A stretch of 64,000 nt of DNA, from contig CAMAXP010000003.1 of NCBI GenBank assembly GCA_945862265.1, positions 62,001 through 126,000 on the forward strand, read 5' to 3'. The notes beneath the pieces are model-generated. The model made no database searches. It was given only the letters and a program-made list of their open reading frames with translations, and had not been told where the DNA came from. This stretch comes from Bordetella parapertussis. GTDB taxonomy: Bacteria; Pseudomonadota; Gammaproteobacteria; Burkholderiales; SG8-39. This document shows, in pieces, positions 43,507-50,728 of this stretch. The stretch's first letter is position 1; every line of letters starts with the position of its first letter. The position numbers and the translations under genes were made by a program.

Positions 43507-44619
43507 TCAAAGCAGGGTTTCCGGGTCGAACCCTAGTCCGATTCCCGGTGCCGCGGGCACCTCCACGTGCCCATCCTTGAGGGGAAACGCGCCGGGAGGC
43601 AGGCGGTCGAAAAGCATGCGATGCAGCATGTGGAACTCGACCGAATCCACATTGGGCGAGCAAGCCGCGAGTTGCAGGTTGGCGGCGAAACACACGGCGG
43701 ACGATGCGGCGTGGAACGACACGGGAACATGGCGCGAAGCCGCCAGAGCCGCGATGCGCAGCCCTTCGGAAATCCCGCCGCACAGGATCGCGTCCAGGTG
43801 CACGAATCCAACGGCATCCTTCTCGACGATACGCCGGAAGCCGTCCAGGCCGTAGGCGAATTCGTTCCCTGCAAGGGGTACCGGGCTTGCCGCCGCCAGC
43901 CGGGCCAATCCGTCGATGTCATCAGGGTGCACCGGCGCCTCGAGGAAATGCACGTCGTGCCGCTCAAGGCCCCGCGCCATGCGAAGCGCCTCCGGAACTG
44001 AGCAGGAGTACAGCGCATCGACCATCAACCGGATGTCCGGACCGATCGCATCGCGCACGGACGCCACGCGTGCGAGGTCCTCGGCAAGGGTGGCGCCGCC
44101 GACCTTGATTTTCACGCCGCGAAATCCCAGGTCTACGTAGCCGCGCATTTCAGCTGCGAGGTCATCCGGGGTCTTGCCACGGCCGTAGAGGCCCGCGCTC
44201 GCGTAGGCAAATACGGTACGCCGTTGCGCACCCAACAGCGTGCAGACGGGCTGTCCGAGGCTGCGCCCGAGCGCATCCCACAAGGCGATATCGACTGCGC
44301 TCGCCGCCGCCCAGGCCGCGCCGCCCTTGGCGCTGACCACCATAGAATCCCGCATCGCCGAGGCAATGGCCCCGAGGTCGGACAAGGGACGACCGACCGC
44401 CAGCGTGGCGAGGTCGCGCTCGATGATTGCGACGACGGATTCGGGGGACCCCCCGTCGCAATAGGCTTCGCCCACGCCGCAGATGCCCGCTTCCGTGCGC
44501 AACACCGCAAGCACGACGTTCTTTTCCGTCCAGCGGGTGCGCGGGTTCCACTGGGCCCGGTCGAAAGCCTTGGTCACCACCCGGGTACGGACCGATTCGA
44601 TGGGCGCGTCTGCGGACAT
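43507..44619 (-). CDS. Mandelate racemase/muconate lactonizing enzyme family protein
   Basis: A 370-residue enolase-superfamily enzyme. The catalytic base region is GVKIKVGG. Metal ligands are Asp in RLMVDALYS, Glu in HFLEAPVHP and Glu in LAGNEFAYG, and a late His is in VPVSFHAASS. Family members dehydrate sugar acids, racemise hydroxyacids or form lactones. It lies two bases from an FAD oxidoreductase gene and near a Bug receptor on the same strand, opposite a GntR regulator, so it is part of a small catabolic operon. The substrate is unknown. Confidence 0.88.
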   Translation of the reverse strand: MSADAPIESVRTRVVTKAFDRAQWNPRTRWTEKNVVLAVLRTEAGICGVGEAYCDGGSPESVVAIIERDLATLAVGRPLSDLGAIASAMRDSMVVSAKGGAAWAAASAVDIALWDALGRSLGQPVCTLLGAQRRTVFAYASAGLYGRGKTPDDLAAEMRGYVDLGFRGVKIKVGGATLAEDLARVASVRDAIGPDIRLMVDALYSCSVPEALRMARGLERHDVHFLEAPVHPDDIDGLARLAAASPVPLAGNEFAYGLDGFRRIVEKDAVGFVHLDAILCGGISEGLRIAALAASRHVPVSFHAASSAVCFAANLQLAACSPNVDSVEFHMLHRMLFDRLPPGAFPLKDGHVEVPAAPGIGLGFDPETLL

Positions 44620-44621
44620 GC

Positions 44622-45968
44622 TCAGTCCAGCCCTGCGCCGAGGCGGTTCAATTCGATCCGCAGCTGCGTGCCGTCCAGCGCTCTGGGCGCGATGCCTTCC
44701 TGCAGGCACAGGCTGGCGGCAAGTCCGATCGCCTGCCCGTAGGCGAAGCAAGGACCGGTCACTCGCGCCGAAGCCATGGCCTCATGCTCTGCCGAAAGGC
44801 ACCGTCCGGCGACCAGCAGGCCTTCGCCCCGCTCGGGCACGAAGCAGCCATACGGAACTTCGTAGAATTCATGATGGTTCCAGACGAGCTTCGGCTTTTC
44901 CCCGCTGTGCAGTTCTATGGGCCACGGGGAGCGCGCGATGCCGTCGCGTGACTTCTTCGCTGAGGTTACGTCGGCATTTGCAAGGGTATGCACGCCCCTG
45001 ATCTGGCGGCTTTGTCGAATGCCAACCTGCACCCCGGTGTCGTTTACATATGCGTTTTCGCAGCCTTCTATGTTGCCGCGGAAGAAGCGCAGGTATGACT
45101 GTACTTGCGCACGGCCCCGCGTCTCCGCCTCGGCCAGGTCGCGCCATTTGAGCGGGTCGAGCTCGCGCCCGTCTCCACCGACGATGCGTGTCGCGTTACA
45201 CAGCAGTTGTCCCGGACGTGGGGTGGGAAACAGGAACACCTTCTTGCGCGGCAGGTCCTCTCCCGCGCGTTGCGCCGCCTCGATAAGCTTTTCGACGGCC
45301 GGGCCGAGGATCGTGTCCGGACCGTAGGCGTTGTTGAAGCGGTCAACGTCCACGCCCTGGATTCGAAAAATCATCGTGGGGTTCTGAACGCGGCCTTGGT
45401 CGCCCCGGATGGTGCTTAGTCCCGCCATTTCCACCACGTCGGCATCGCCCGAGGCATCCACGACGAGCGACGCGAACACGTCGAGCTTGCCCTGCTTCGT
45501 GTACGCCCTCACTCCCGCGATGCGCTCCCCGCCCTCAACGAACACATCGGTCACTGTCGCGTGGTAGATCACCGTCACGCCTGCTTCGGCAAGCAACTGG
45601 TCGGCTGTCTCGCGCCATGCGAGCGGATCGTGAACGCGGGTGTAGGTGTCGCCGTAGCGTACCGGGCCGGTAATTCCGCCGCGCGCTTCCATGGCGCTGA
45701 GGAATTCGTCCGCGAACCCGTGCACGACCTGTTGCGGGCCAGCCGCCGCCCCCGGACTTGCGAGATAGAGCCCGCACACCGTGCCGGATAGTCCCGCGAC
45801 TGCGGCGCCGCCACAGAAGCCGTACCGTTCCAGGACAACGACCTTCACGCCGCGCCGGGCGGCGGTCACGGCCGCCGCGAGACCCGCCGCCCCTCCCCCC
45901 ACGACCAGGAGGTCGGCCCGAAGGGATTCACCCGCACGGCGATCCAGGAGCACCCGGTTGCTGCTCAT
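44622..45968 (-). CDS. FAD-dependent oxidoreductase (FAD_oxidored family)
   Basis: A 448-residue flavoprotein. The N-terminal FAD motif is LLVVGGGAAGLAAAVTAARRG, shown by VVGGGAAGL, followed by GFCGGAAVAGLSGT. A second FAD contact occurs at LVVDASGDADVVEMAG, and the C-terminus has LLVAGRCLSAEHEAMASARV. This pattern is typical of FAD-dependent oxidoreductases that accompany catabolic genes. ATG at 45966-45968 puts the dinucleotide fold in place; a longer reading adds unrelated residues. It sits between the enolase-superfamily gene and the Bug gene. The substrate is unknown. Confidence 0.86.
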   Translation of the reverse strand: MSSNRVLLDRRAGESLRADLLVVGGGAAGLAAAVTAARRGVKVVVLERYGFCGGAAVAGLSGTVCGLYLASPGAAAGPQQVVHGFADEFLSAMEARGGITGPVRYGDTYTRVHDPLAWRETADQLLAEAGVTVIYHATVTDVFVEGGERIAGVRAYTKQGKLDVFASLVVDASGDADVVEMAGLSTIRGDQGRVQNPTMIFRIQGVDVDRFNNAYGPDTILGPAVEKLIEAAQRAGEDLPRKKVFLFPTPRPGQLLCNATRIVGGDGRELDPLKWRDLAEAETRGRAQVQSYLRFFRGNIEGCENAYVNDTGVQVGIRQSRQIRGVHTLANADVTSAKKSRDGIARSPWPIELHSGEKPKLVWNHHEFYEVPYGCFVPERGEGLLVAGRCLSAEHEAMASARVTGPCFAYGQAIGLAASLCLQEGIAPRALDGTQLRIELNRLGAGLD

Positions 45969-45981
45969 TGGCCGCCCCGCT

Positions 45982-46959
45982 TCACTGGTCGACCGTGGCG
46001 CCGGACTGCTTGACCAGCTTGCCGAATTTGACGACTTCCGCGCGAATGAAGGCGGCGAACTCCTGCGGCGAACTGGCAACCGGTTCGGCGCCCTGCGCGC
46101 TCAGGCGCTCGGCCACGTCAGGAAGTGCCAGCACAGCGACGATCTCCCTGCTGAGACGCGCGACGACGTCCGGGGGTGTCTGCGCCGGTGCGAACACCCC
46201 GAACCACTGCGTCACTTCAAACCCGGGCAATCCCTGTTCGGCAAGCGTGGGAATGTCCGACGCTATCGCGAGGCGCTTGGCGCTCGTAATGCCCATGGCA
46301 CGCAATTTCCCGGTCCGTACATGTGGGATGGCCGCGGGAAAACCGGCAAACAGGGTCTGCACCTGGCCTCCCAGGACGTCCGTCAGCGCCGGTGCAACCG
46401 CCTTGTAAGGCACGTGCACCATCTTCACGCCGGCGAGGTCGGTGAACAAGGCACCGGCAAGGTGCTGCAAAGAGCCGTTGCCGGCCGAGGCATACGAGTA
46501 GCCCAGTGGTTTGGCTTTTGCCAGCGCAACCAGATCCCGTACGCTGGCGGCCGGCACGGAAGGATGCGCGACGAACAGGAAGGGCAGCCGCACCGCCTCG
46601 GTGATCGGCGCAAAATCCTTCTCGGCGTTGTACTGCATATCCCGGTAAAGATGCTGGTTGATCGCGATGTCCCCGGCGGTCGACATCATGATCGTGTAGC
46701 CGTCGGGTTTGGCCTTGGCGACATACGTTGCGCCGACCATACCTGCCGCGCCTGTCTTGTTCTCCACGATCACCTGCTGCCCTAGCCGGTCGGAGAGTTT
46801 TTGCGCCACGAGCCGAGCGACGGGATCCACACCCGCGCCGGCGGCGTAGGGATTCACCAACAGGATCGGGCGCGACGGCCAAGCCTGCCCGAACGCGGGT
46901 GTTCCCGCCAGCGAGACGAGCAGCATCACGGCGAACAGGATGCGCGTTGCAAGGTTCAT
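45982..46959 (-). CDS. Bug/TctC-family periplasmic solute receptor
   Basis: A 325-residue Bug receptor with signal peptide ending PAFGQ, then AWPSRPILLVNPYAAGA, VIVENKTGAAG, KPDGYTIMM and MVHVPYKAVAPAL. GGGGTCTCC-type complement gives a GGAGA ribosome site eight bases before the ATG. It is the first gene of the leftward operon with the FAD oxidoreductase and the enolase-superfamily enzyme, and it diverges from a HutC-type GntR regulator that probably controls it. Confidence 0.9.
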   Translation of the reverse strand: MNLATRILFAVMLLVSLAGTPAFGQAWPSRPILLVNPYAAGAGVDPVARLVAQKLSDRLGQQVIVENKTGAAGMVGATYVAKAKPDGYTIMMSTAGDIAINQHLYRDMQYNAEKDFAPITEAVRLPFLFVAHPSVPAASVRDLVALAKAKPLGYSYASAGNGSLQHLAGALFTDLAGVKMVHVPYKAVAPALTDVLGGQVQTLFAGFPAAIPHVRTGKLRAMGITSAKRLAIASDIPTLAEQGLPGFEVTQWFGVFAPAQTPPDVVARLSREIVAVLALPDVAERLSAQGAEPVASSPQEFAAFIRAEVVKFGKLVKQSGATVDQ

Positions 46960-46976
46960 AGGGGTCTCCTTACACT

Positions 46977-46986
46977 CATTCGAATG
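46977..46986. promoter_or_regulatory. 10-bp palindrome in Bug/GntR divergent promoter region
   Basis: CATTCGAATG is a perfect palindrome in the 110-bp region between the Bug operon and the divergent GntR gene, 18 bases from the Bug start codon. Binding here by the adjacent regulator could block the Bug operon. The site is short, so chance is not excluded. Confidence 0.35.
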
Positions 46987-47069
46987 TTTCGCGGGACTTT
47001 ACTGGAGCATCTAGCGGCGGTCAAGCGCGCGACCTGCCCTGCAGGTGCTACGATGCGCGCCAGCCCGCC

Positions 47070-47837
47070 ATGAAACCGCGTAAAACCTCCAGCGCCCTCA
47101 CACTGGGCGGCAGCGCCCCACTCTACCGCCAGGTCAAGGACCTGCTCGTAGGGCGCATCGGGCAGGGCGAATGGCGCCCGGGCGCAGCTCTTCCGAGCGA
47201 ACCGGATCTGGCGGCCGATCTCGGGGTCAGCATCTCCACCGTGCGGGCCGCTGTGGCCGAATTGGTCAAGGCGCATGTGCTGGTGCGGCGCCAGGGCAAG
47301 GGCACCTACATCTCGCCACGCAACGAGCAGGAGAGCGTCTACCGCTTCTTCCAGGTCTTTCCGAACCAGGGCGATCGACCCCGTCCAGTCAGCGAAGTGG
47401 TTCAATTCGCCCGCGCCCGTGCCACGGACGACGAGGCCCGGCGCCTGGCTCTGCCGCCTGGAGCGACGTCCCGAGGGGTGTTCCGGATTCGCAACGTGCT
47501 GCGCATGGGGCCGGATGCGGTACAGGCGTCGGACATCGTACTGCCGCAATCGCGGTTCCCGGAGCTCTCGCGAACCGCGCTGACGGAGGCGGCACCCACC
47601 CTGTACGGCGCCTACCAGACGCTCTATGGAATTACCGTAATGCAGACGGAAGACCGACTGACGGGGGTCGCGATGCCGGCCCACGTCGCGCGCTTGCTGG
47701 GCCAGCGAACCGGCGCGCCCGGGATCCGCATCGAACGCCTGGCGCGCTCCGTCGACGGGGCGCCGGTCGAGACCCGGCACATTTATGTGCGCACCGACCG
47801 GTACCACCTGTTCCTGAGGCAGGGCGGCCTAGATTGA
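47070..47837 (+). CDS. GntR-family (HutC/UTRA) transcriptional regulator
   Basis: A 255-residue regulator. The N-terminal winged helix has PLYRQVKDLLVGRIGQGEW, LPSEPDLAADLGVS, STVRAAVAELVKAHVLVRRQGKGTY. The C-terminal UTRA ligand domain includes VFRIRNVLRMGPDAV and a late IRIERLARSVDGAPVE. HutC-type members respond to amino acids, sugars or small acids. It diverges from the Bug-FAD oxidoreductase-enolase operon, which it most likely represses. A perfect palindrome follows its stop. Confidence 0.9.
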   Translation: MKPRKTSSALTLGGSAPLYRQVKDLLVGRIGQGEWRPGAALPSEPDLAADLGVSISTVRAAVAELVKAHVLVRRQGKGTYISPRNEQESVYRFFQVFPNQGDRPRPVSEVVQFARARATDDEARRLALPPGATSRGVFRIRNVLRMGPDAVQASDIVLPQSRFPELSRTALTEAAPTLYGAYQTLYGITVMQTEDRLTGVAMPAHVARLLGQRTGAPGIRIERLARSVDGAPVETRHIYVRTDRYHLFLRQGGLD

Positions 47838-47842
47838 TATGT

Positions 47843-47854
47843 ACTGGTACCAGT
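47843..47854. promoter_or_regulatory. 12-bp palindrome just after the HutC-type regulator gene
   Basis: ACTGGTACCAGT is perfectly self-complementary and recalls the ACTGGT half-site of some HutC/DasR-type operators, though the usual central spacer is missing. It is five bases after the regulator stop, with no gene start close by on either strand, so it could be an operator left from a lost gene, or chance. Confidence 0.3.
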
Positions 47855-47929
47855 ATAAAAGTGCCTGGAAGCCGGCTCCTGGCGCGGACATCCTGAAATA
47901 ATTACCAGAATTTCCTGGGACGCCCGCTT

Positions 47930-48013
47930 TGGCGGATGGGTCACGAGGTCGTCGTTCCAGGGGACGTCGTCGCCCTCGAACCTCATGATGCGGAAGTTGG
48001 GGATCGCGGCGCA
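47930..48013 (-). pseudogene. Fragment of a mandelate racemase/enolase-superfamily gene (C-terminal part)
   Basis: The minus strand encodes CAAIPNFRIMRFEGDD followed by VPWNDDLVTHPP, a block typical of the C-terminal part of sugar-acid dehydratases in the enolase superfamily. No start, metal ligand or catalytic residue is present, and the frame continues into unrelated sequence on both sides. It abuts the metW fragment with no spacer. The DVPWNDDLVTHPP part recurs near 50.53 kb. Confidence 0.7.
47934..47968. repeat. 35-bp direct repeat, left copy
   Basis: This 35-bp stretch matches 50533-50567 at 34 of 35 positions in the same orientation. Both copies encode the same enolase-superfamily peptide on the minus strand. 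They flank the SulP transporter gene. Confidence 0.85.
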
Positions 48014-48144
48014 GAAGTGCGCGAGATGGTGCGCGTGTGTCGTGAAGCGATCGTCAGCTTTCCGAACTTCGGGCACTGGAACGGGTGGTGCTGCACAAGG
48101 GTGAGCCCGTTTCGTTCATACCCAACCTCTTCGACAGGCTATGA
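48014..48144 (+). pseudogene. Fragment of a second metW gene
   Basis: The plus strand reads VREMVRVCREAIVSFPNFGHW and then, after a junction near 48078 with a frame change, ERVVLHKGEPVSFIPNLFDRL and a stop at 48142-48144. Both pieces match intact MetW at 42882-43487 (MREMVRVGREAIVSF, ERVVLHEGEAVSFLPNLF). About 45 residues between them are missing, and the N-terminal half is absent. Substitutions such as Lys for Glu and Ile for Leu show that it came from a diverged metW copy, not a recent duplication. It overlaps the SulP stop by six bases. Confidence 0.85.
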
Positions 48145-50340
48145 CATGTGCAGCGCGCGCAATTCCGCGTTGGCGTAGCGCAGGCGGGTCGACAGCACGC
48201 GCGCAACGCTGAGGACCAGCCCGATCGCCAGGCGCTTGTGTTCCTCGGCCAGCGTGTCGAAGCGCTTGCGCGACAGCACAAACAGGTCAACGTCGGAAAA
48301 TGCCAGCGCGTCGGCCGAGCGCGGGTCCGGGTCGAGAAACGCCATCTCGCCGAAAAAGTCACCCCGCCCGAAGGTGGCAAGATGGTGGCTCTGCTTGTTG
48401 CCCAGCGGGAGCACGATGCGCACTGCACCGCGCCGGATCAGGAACAACTCGTCCCCCGTGTCCCCTTGCGAGAATATCTTCTCGCCCGCCTTGTAGGTGC
48501 GCTTCTCCATGCACGCCTCAAGGGCGGCCAGCGTGGACTCCTTGCGTCCGAGGAACACCTCGATCTCGCGAAGCTCGAGGGGTTTTTCAAGCATGCGCTC
48601 CAGGTGCTGTTCCTCGATGAGGCGCTCCTCGATCCACTCGAGCGCCTCGTCAAGCTCGCTGAACATCCGGACGTGGCGCTCCGATTTGATCAGGCCGACC
48701 TGGTCGAAGTACTGGCGCATGTCCTGGCCGCTGGGAAGTTGCTCGGGGAGATGGCTGAAGATCAGGGTTGCGCCGCGCTCGTGGAGGATGGCCTCGATCT
48801 GCTCGAGCATATGCACCGCGGTAAAGTCGACCGACTGGACGCGCCGCATGTCGAGGATGATGTAGGTACGGGTCTTGAGTTCGGGCTCGAGCGACGTGTA
48901 CAACTGGTCGGTGGTGCCGAAGAACAGACTGCCCTGCAGCTCGAAGATTGCGGTCTGGTCGCCGCGGCTTTCCAGGATCGCCATTTCGTCCGGCAGGCGA
49001 ACGCGCTTGGAATGGATCTGGTTGCCGTAGGCCTTGCCGCGAACGATCGAACCGCGGATCTGCTCGCGGATGAAGAGCACGATGGCAAGTGCGATGCCCA
49101 CCCCGGAAGCGGCGATCAGGCTGACCGTCAGCGCGACCACCACCACCGCCACGATCACCGCGAAGTCGAGGATGGTTGCACGCGAGCGCAGCAGGTGCAG
49201 GCTGGTCCGGTCGAACATGCGGATGCCTATGACGATCAGGATTCCGGCCAGCGCTGAGATCGGCACCCAGGCGATGAAGGCCCCCAGGATCAGGAATGCC
49301 ACCAGGGCAAGCGCCCCTTCGATCAGGCCCGACAAGCGCGTCTGTGCACCGCTCGACATGTTGACGAGCGTCGCGCCCATCTGGCCCGCACCCGGGACCC
49401 CACCGACAAAAGCCGACGCCAGGTTGCCGAGGCCCTGGCCGATCAGTTCGCGATTGGAGTCGTGGCGCGAGCGCGTCAGCGCATCGAGCACCACACAGGT
49501 CTTGAGGGTGTCGATCGACAGGAGCACCGCAAGCGTCGCCGCCGGAATCAGCAGCTTGCCGAGCAAGGCGTAGTCCAGGCTCCCGATCGCCTTCCAGCGG
49601 CCGGCAATCGCGTCGCCAAAGCTCGCATCCGAGCCTCCCAGCGCTCCCACAACCAGCGAGTTCCCCGCGAGGGTGTAAAGCCCGGGATCCGCAAGGCCCA
49701 AGGCAAAGTAGGCCAGCACACCTGCCGCGAGGGCGAGGATCGCAGCCGGGACCGCCTTGGTGAACCGCGGCGCAGCGGCCATGACCGTTACCGTCACCAG
49801 GCCGACAATGACGCCTTGCCACTGCCACGAAGAAGGGGAGACCAACCCCGCCCACAGGGAGGCCTCTTTCGGCAGGCCGAGAAGTTTCGGTATCTGGCTC
49901 AGGATGATGATCAGGCCGACACCACTGAGGTACCCGCTCACCACAGGGTACGGCATGTACTTGATCAGGCGCCCGAGGCCCACGGCGCCGAATGCCGCCT
50001 GCAACAGGCCGCAGATCAGGCCCATCAGCGTAAGCATGAGGACGACCGACCCGGCCTCGACCCCGTCGTGGGAAAGCTGGATCGCGAGCGCCGCCAGCAC
50101 GGCCGCGGCCGGCGCACAGGGTGCCGTGATCAGCCGGTTGGTCCCGCCGAAAGCCCCGGCGACCAGTCCGAGGGCGGTGACCCCGAGAATGCCTGCGATC
50201 GCACCCTGGGCCGCATACGTGCCGCCCAACGGCGCGAATATGGTCACTCCGAAGGCGATCGCCGATGGCAGGGCCACGAGCATGGCCGCGAGGCCACCCC
50301 AGAGATCCCCGGTCAGGGTTTCGGTTTTTATGCTCCGCAC
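48139..50340 (-). CDS. SulP-family anion transporter with STAS and cyclic-nucleotide-binding domains
   Basis: A 733-residue three-part protein. The first 410 or so residues form the SulP membrane domain (about 12-14 spans), with LPSAIAFGV near the start and GQGLGNLASAFVGGVPGAG in the middle. A STAS domain follows at about residues 445-560 (FELQGSLFFGTTDQLY, YIILDMRRVQSVDFTAVHML). The C-terminal 120 residues form a cNMP-type domain (KAGEKIFSQGDTGDELFLIRRGAVRI, GRGDFFGEMAFLD). SulP proteins carry sulfate, bicarbonate or organic anions. Control by a cyclic nucleotide is plausible but unproven. The start is GTG at 50340. Gene fragments flank it on both sides. Confidence 0.88.
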   Translation of the reverse strand: MRSIKTETLTGDLWGGLAAMLVALPSAIAFGVTIFAPLGGTYAAQGAIAGILGVTALGLVAGAFGGTNRLITAPCAPAAAVLAALAIQLSHDGVEAGSVVLMLTLMGLICGLLQAAFGAVGLGRLIKYMPYPVVSGYLSGVGLIIILSQIPKLLGLPKEASLWAGLVSPSSWQWQGVIVGLVTVTVMAAAPRFTKAVPAAILALAAGVLAYFALGLADPGLYTLAGNSLVVGALGGSDASFGDAIAGRWKAIGSLDYALLGKLLIPAATLAVLLSIDTLKTCVVLDALTRSRHDSNRELIGQGLGNLASAFVGGVPGAGQMGATLVNMSSGAQTRLSGLIEGALALVAFLILGAFIAWVPISALAGILIVIGIRMFDRTSLHLLRSRATILDFAVIVAVVVVALTVSLIAASGVGIALAIVLFIREQIRGSIVRGKAYGNQIHSKRVRLPDEMAILESRGDQTAIFELQGSLFFGTTDQLYTSLEPELKTRTYIILDMRRVQSVDFTAVHMLEQIEAILHERGATLIFSHLPEQLPSGQDMRQYFDQVGLIKSERHVRMFSELDEALEWIEERLIEEQHLERMLEKPLELREIEVFLGRKESTLAALEACMEKRTYKAGEKIFSQGDTGDELFLIRRGAVRIVLPLGNKQSHHLATFGRGDFFGEMAFLDPDPRSADALAFSDVDLFVLSRKRFDTLAEEHKRLAIGLVLSVARVLSTRLRYANAELRALHMS

Positions 50341-50486
50341 ACTGCAGCGCCAAGGAAAAAACTGTCAGCTTCCTGGGCTCGCTCCCAGTCAATCATCCTG
50401 GAGTCTTGGGCAGACGCCGTCGCGACGCTTTGACGTGCATCAAGTCCGCCTCCAAAAGCGGCATCCGCCGTGTAGCGGGATGCTCG
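50341..50486. other. Non-coding stretch upstream of the SulP transporter
   Basis: This is the left part of the 388-bp gap between the SulP and AmpG genes. It should contain the SulP promoter, but no convincing -35/-10 pair, palindrome or terminator was recognised. The right part holds an enolase-superfamily remnant. Confidence 0.4.
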
Positions 50487-50666
50487 TCAGCGTGCCTGCT
50501 TCGGCGGATGCGCGCGTACCGCCTCTTCGGGGGGATGGGTCACGAGGTCGTCGTTCCAGGGCACGTCCACGATGGCCACGTCGACGGCGTACTGCTCGAG
50601 GAACGCCTTGTACTGGCGCCGGCCGTAGATGGACTCAAGCGAGGCCACCGGAAGCGATGAATTCAT
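50487..50666 (-). pseudogene. Enolase-superfamily remnant with internal deletion
   Basis: A 59-codon frame on the minus strand reads ESIYGRRQYKAFLEQYAVDV, AIVDVPWN, then DDLVTHPPEEAVRAHPPKQAR and stop. The first part matches the barrel region just before the last metal-binding loop; DDLVTHPP matches the C-terminal part some 50 residues later in relatives. Both original sites read DVPWN, so recombination between these short repeats probably deleted the middle. No catalytic residue remains. It is in the same orientation as the left-hand fragment and shares the 35-bp repeat. Confidence 0.7.
50533..50567. repeat. 35-bp direct repeat, right copy
   Basis: Matches 47934-47968 at 34 of 35 positions, same orientation, about 2.6 kb apart, with the SulP gene between the copies. 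Confidence 0.85.
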
Positions 50667-50728
50667 TCATGCGGGAAGTGTGCCACGGCCGTCCCACAGG
50701 CACGCCCCATCGCTTGCATTGCGAAACT

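Noticed and set aside
47843-48138. A functional 97-codon minus-strand gene across 47783-48076
   Set aside because: Only its middle matches a family; its start is antisense to the metW fragment and its end is antisense to the GntR gene, so it is a chance frame through debris.
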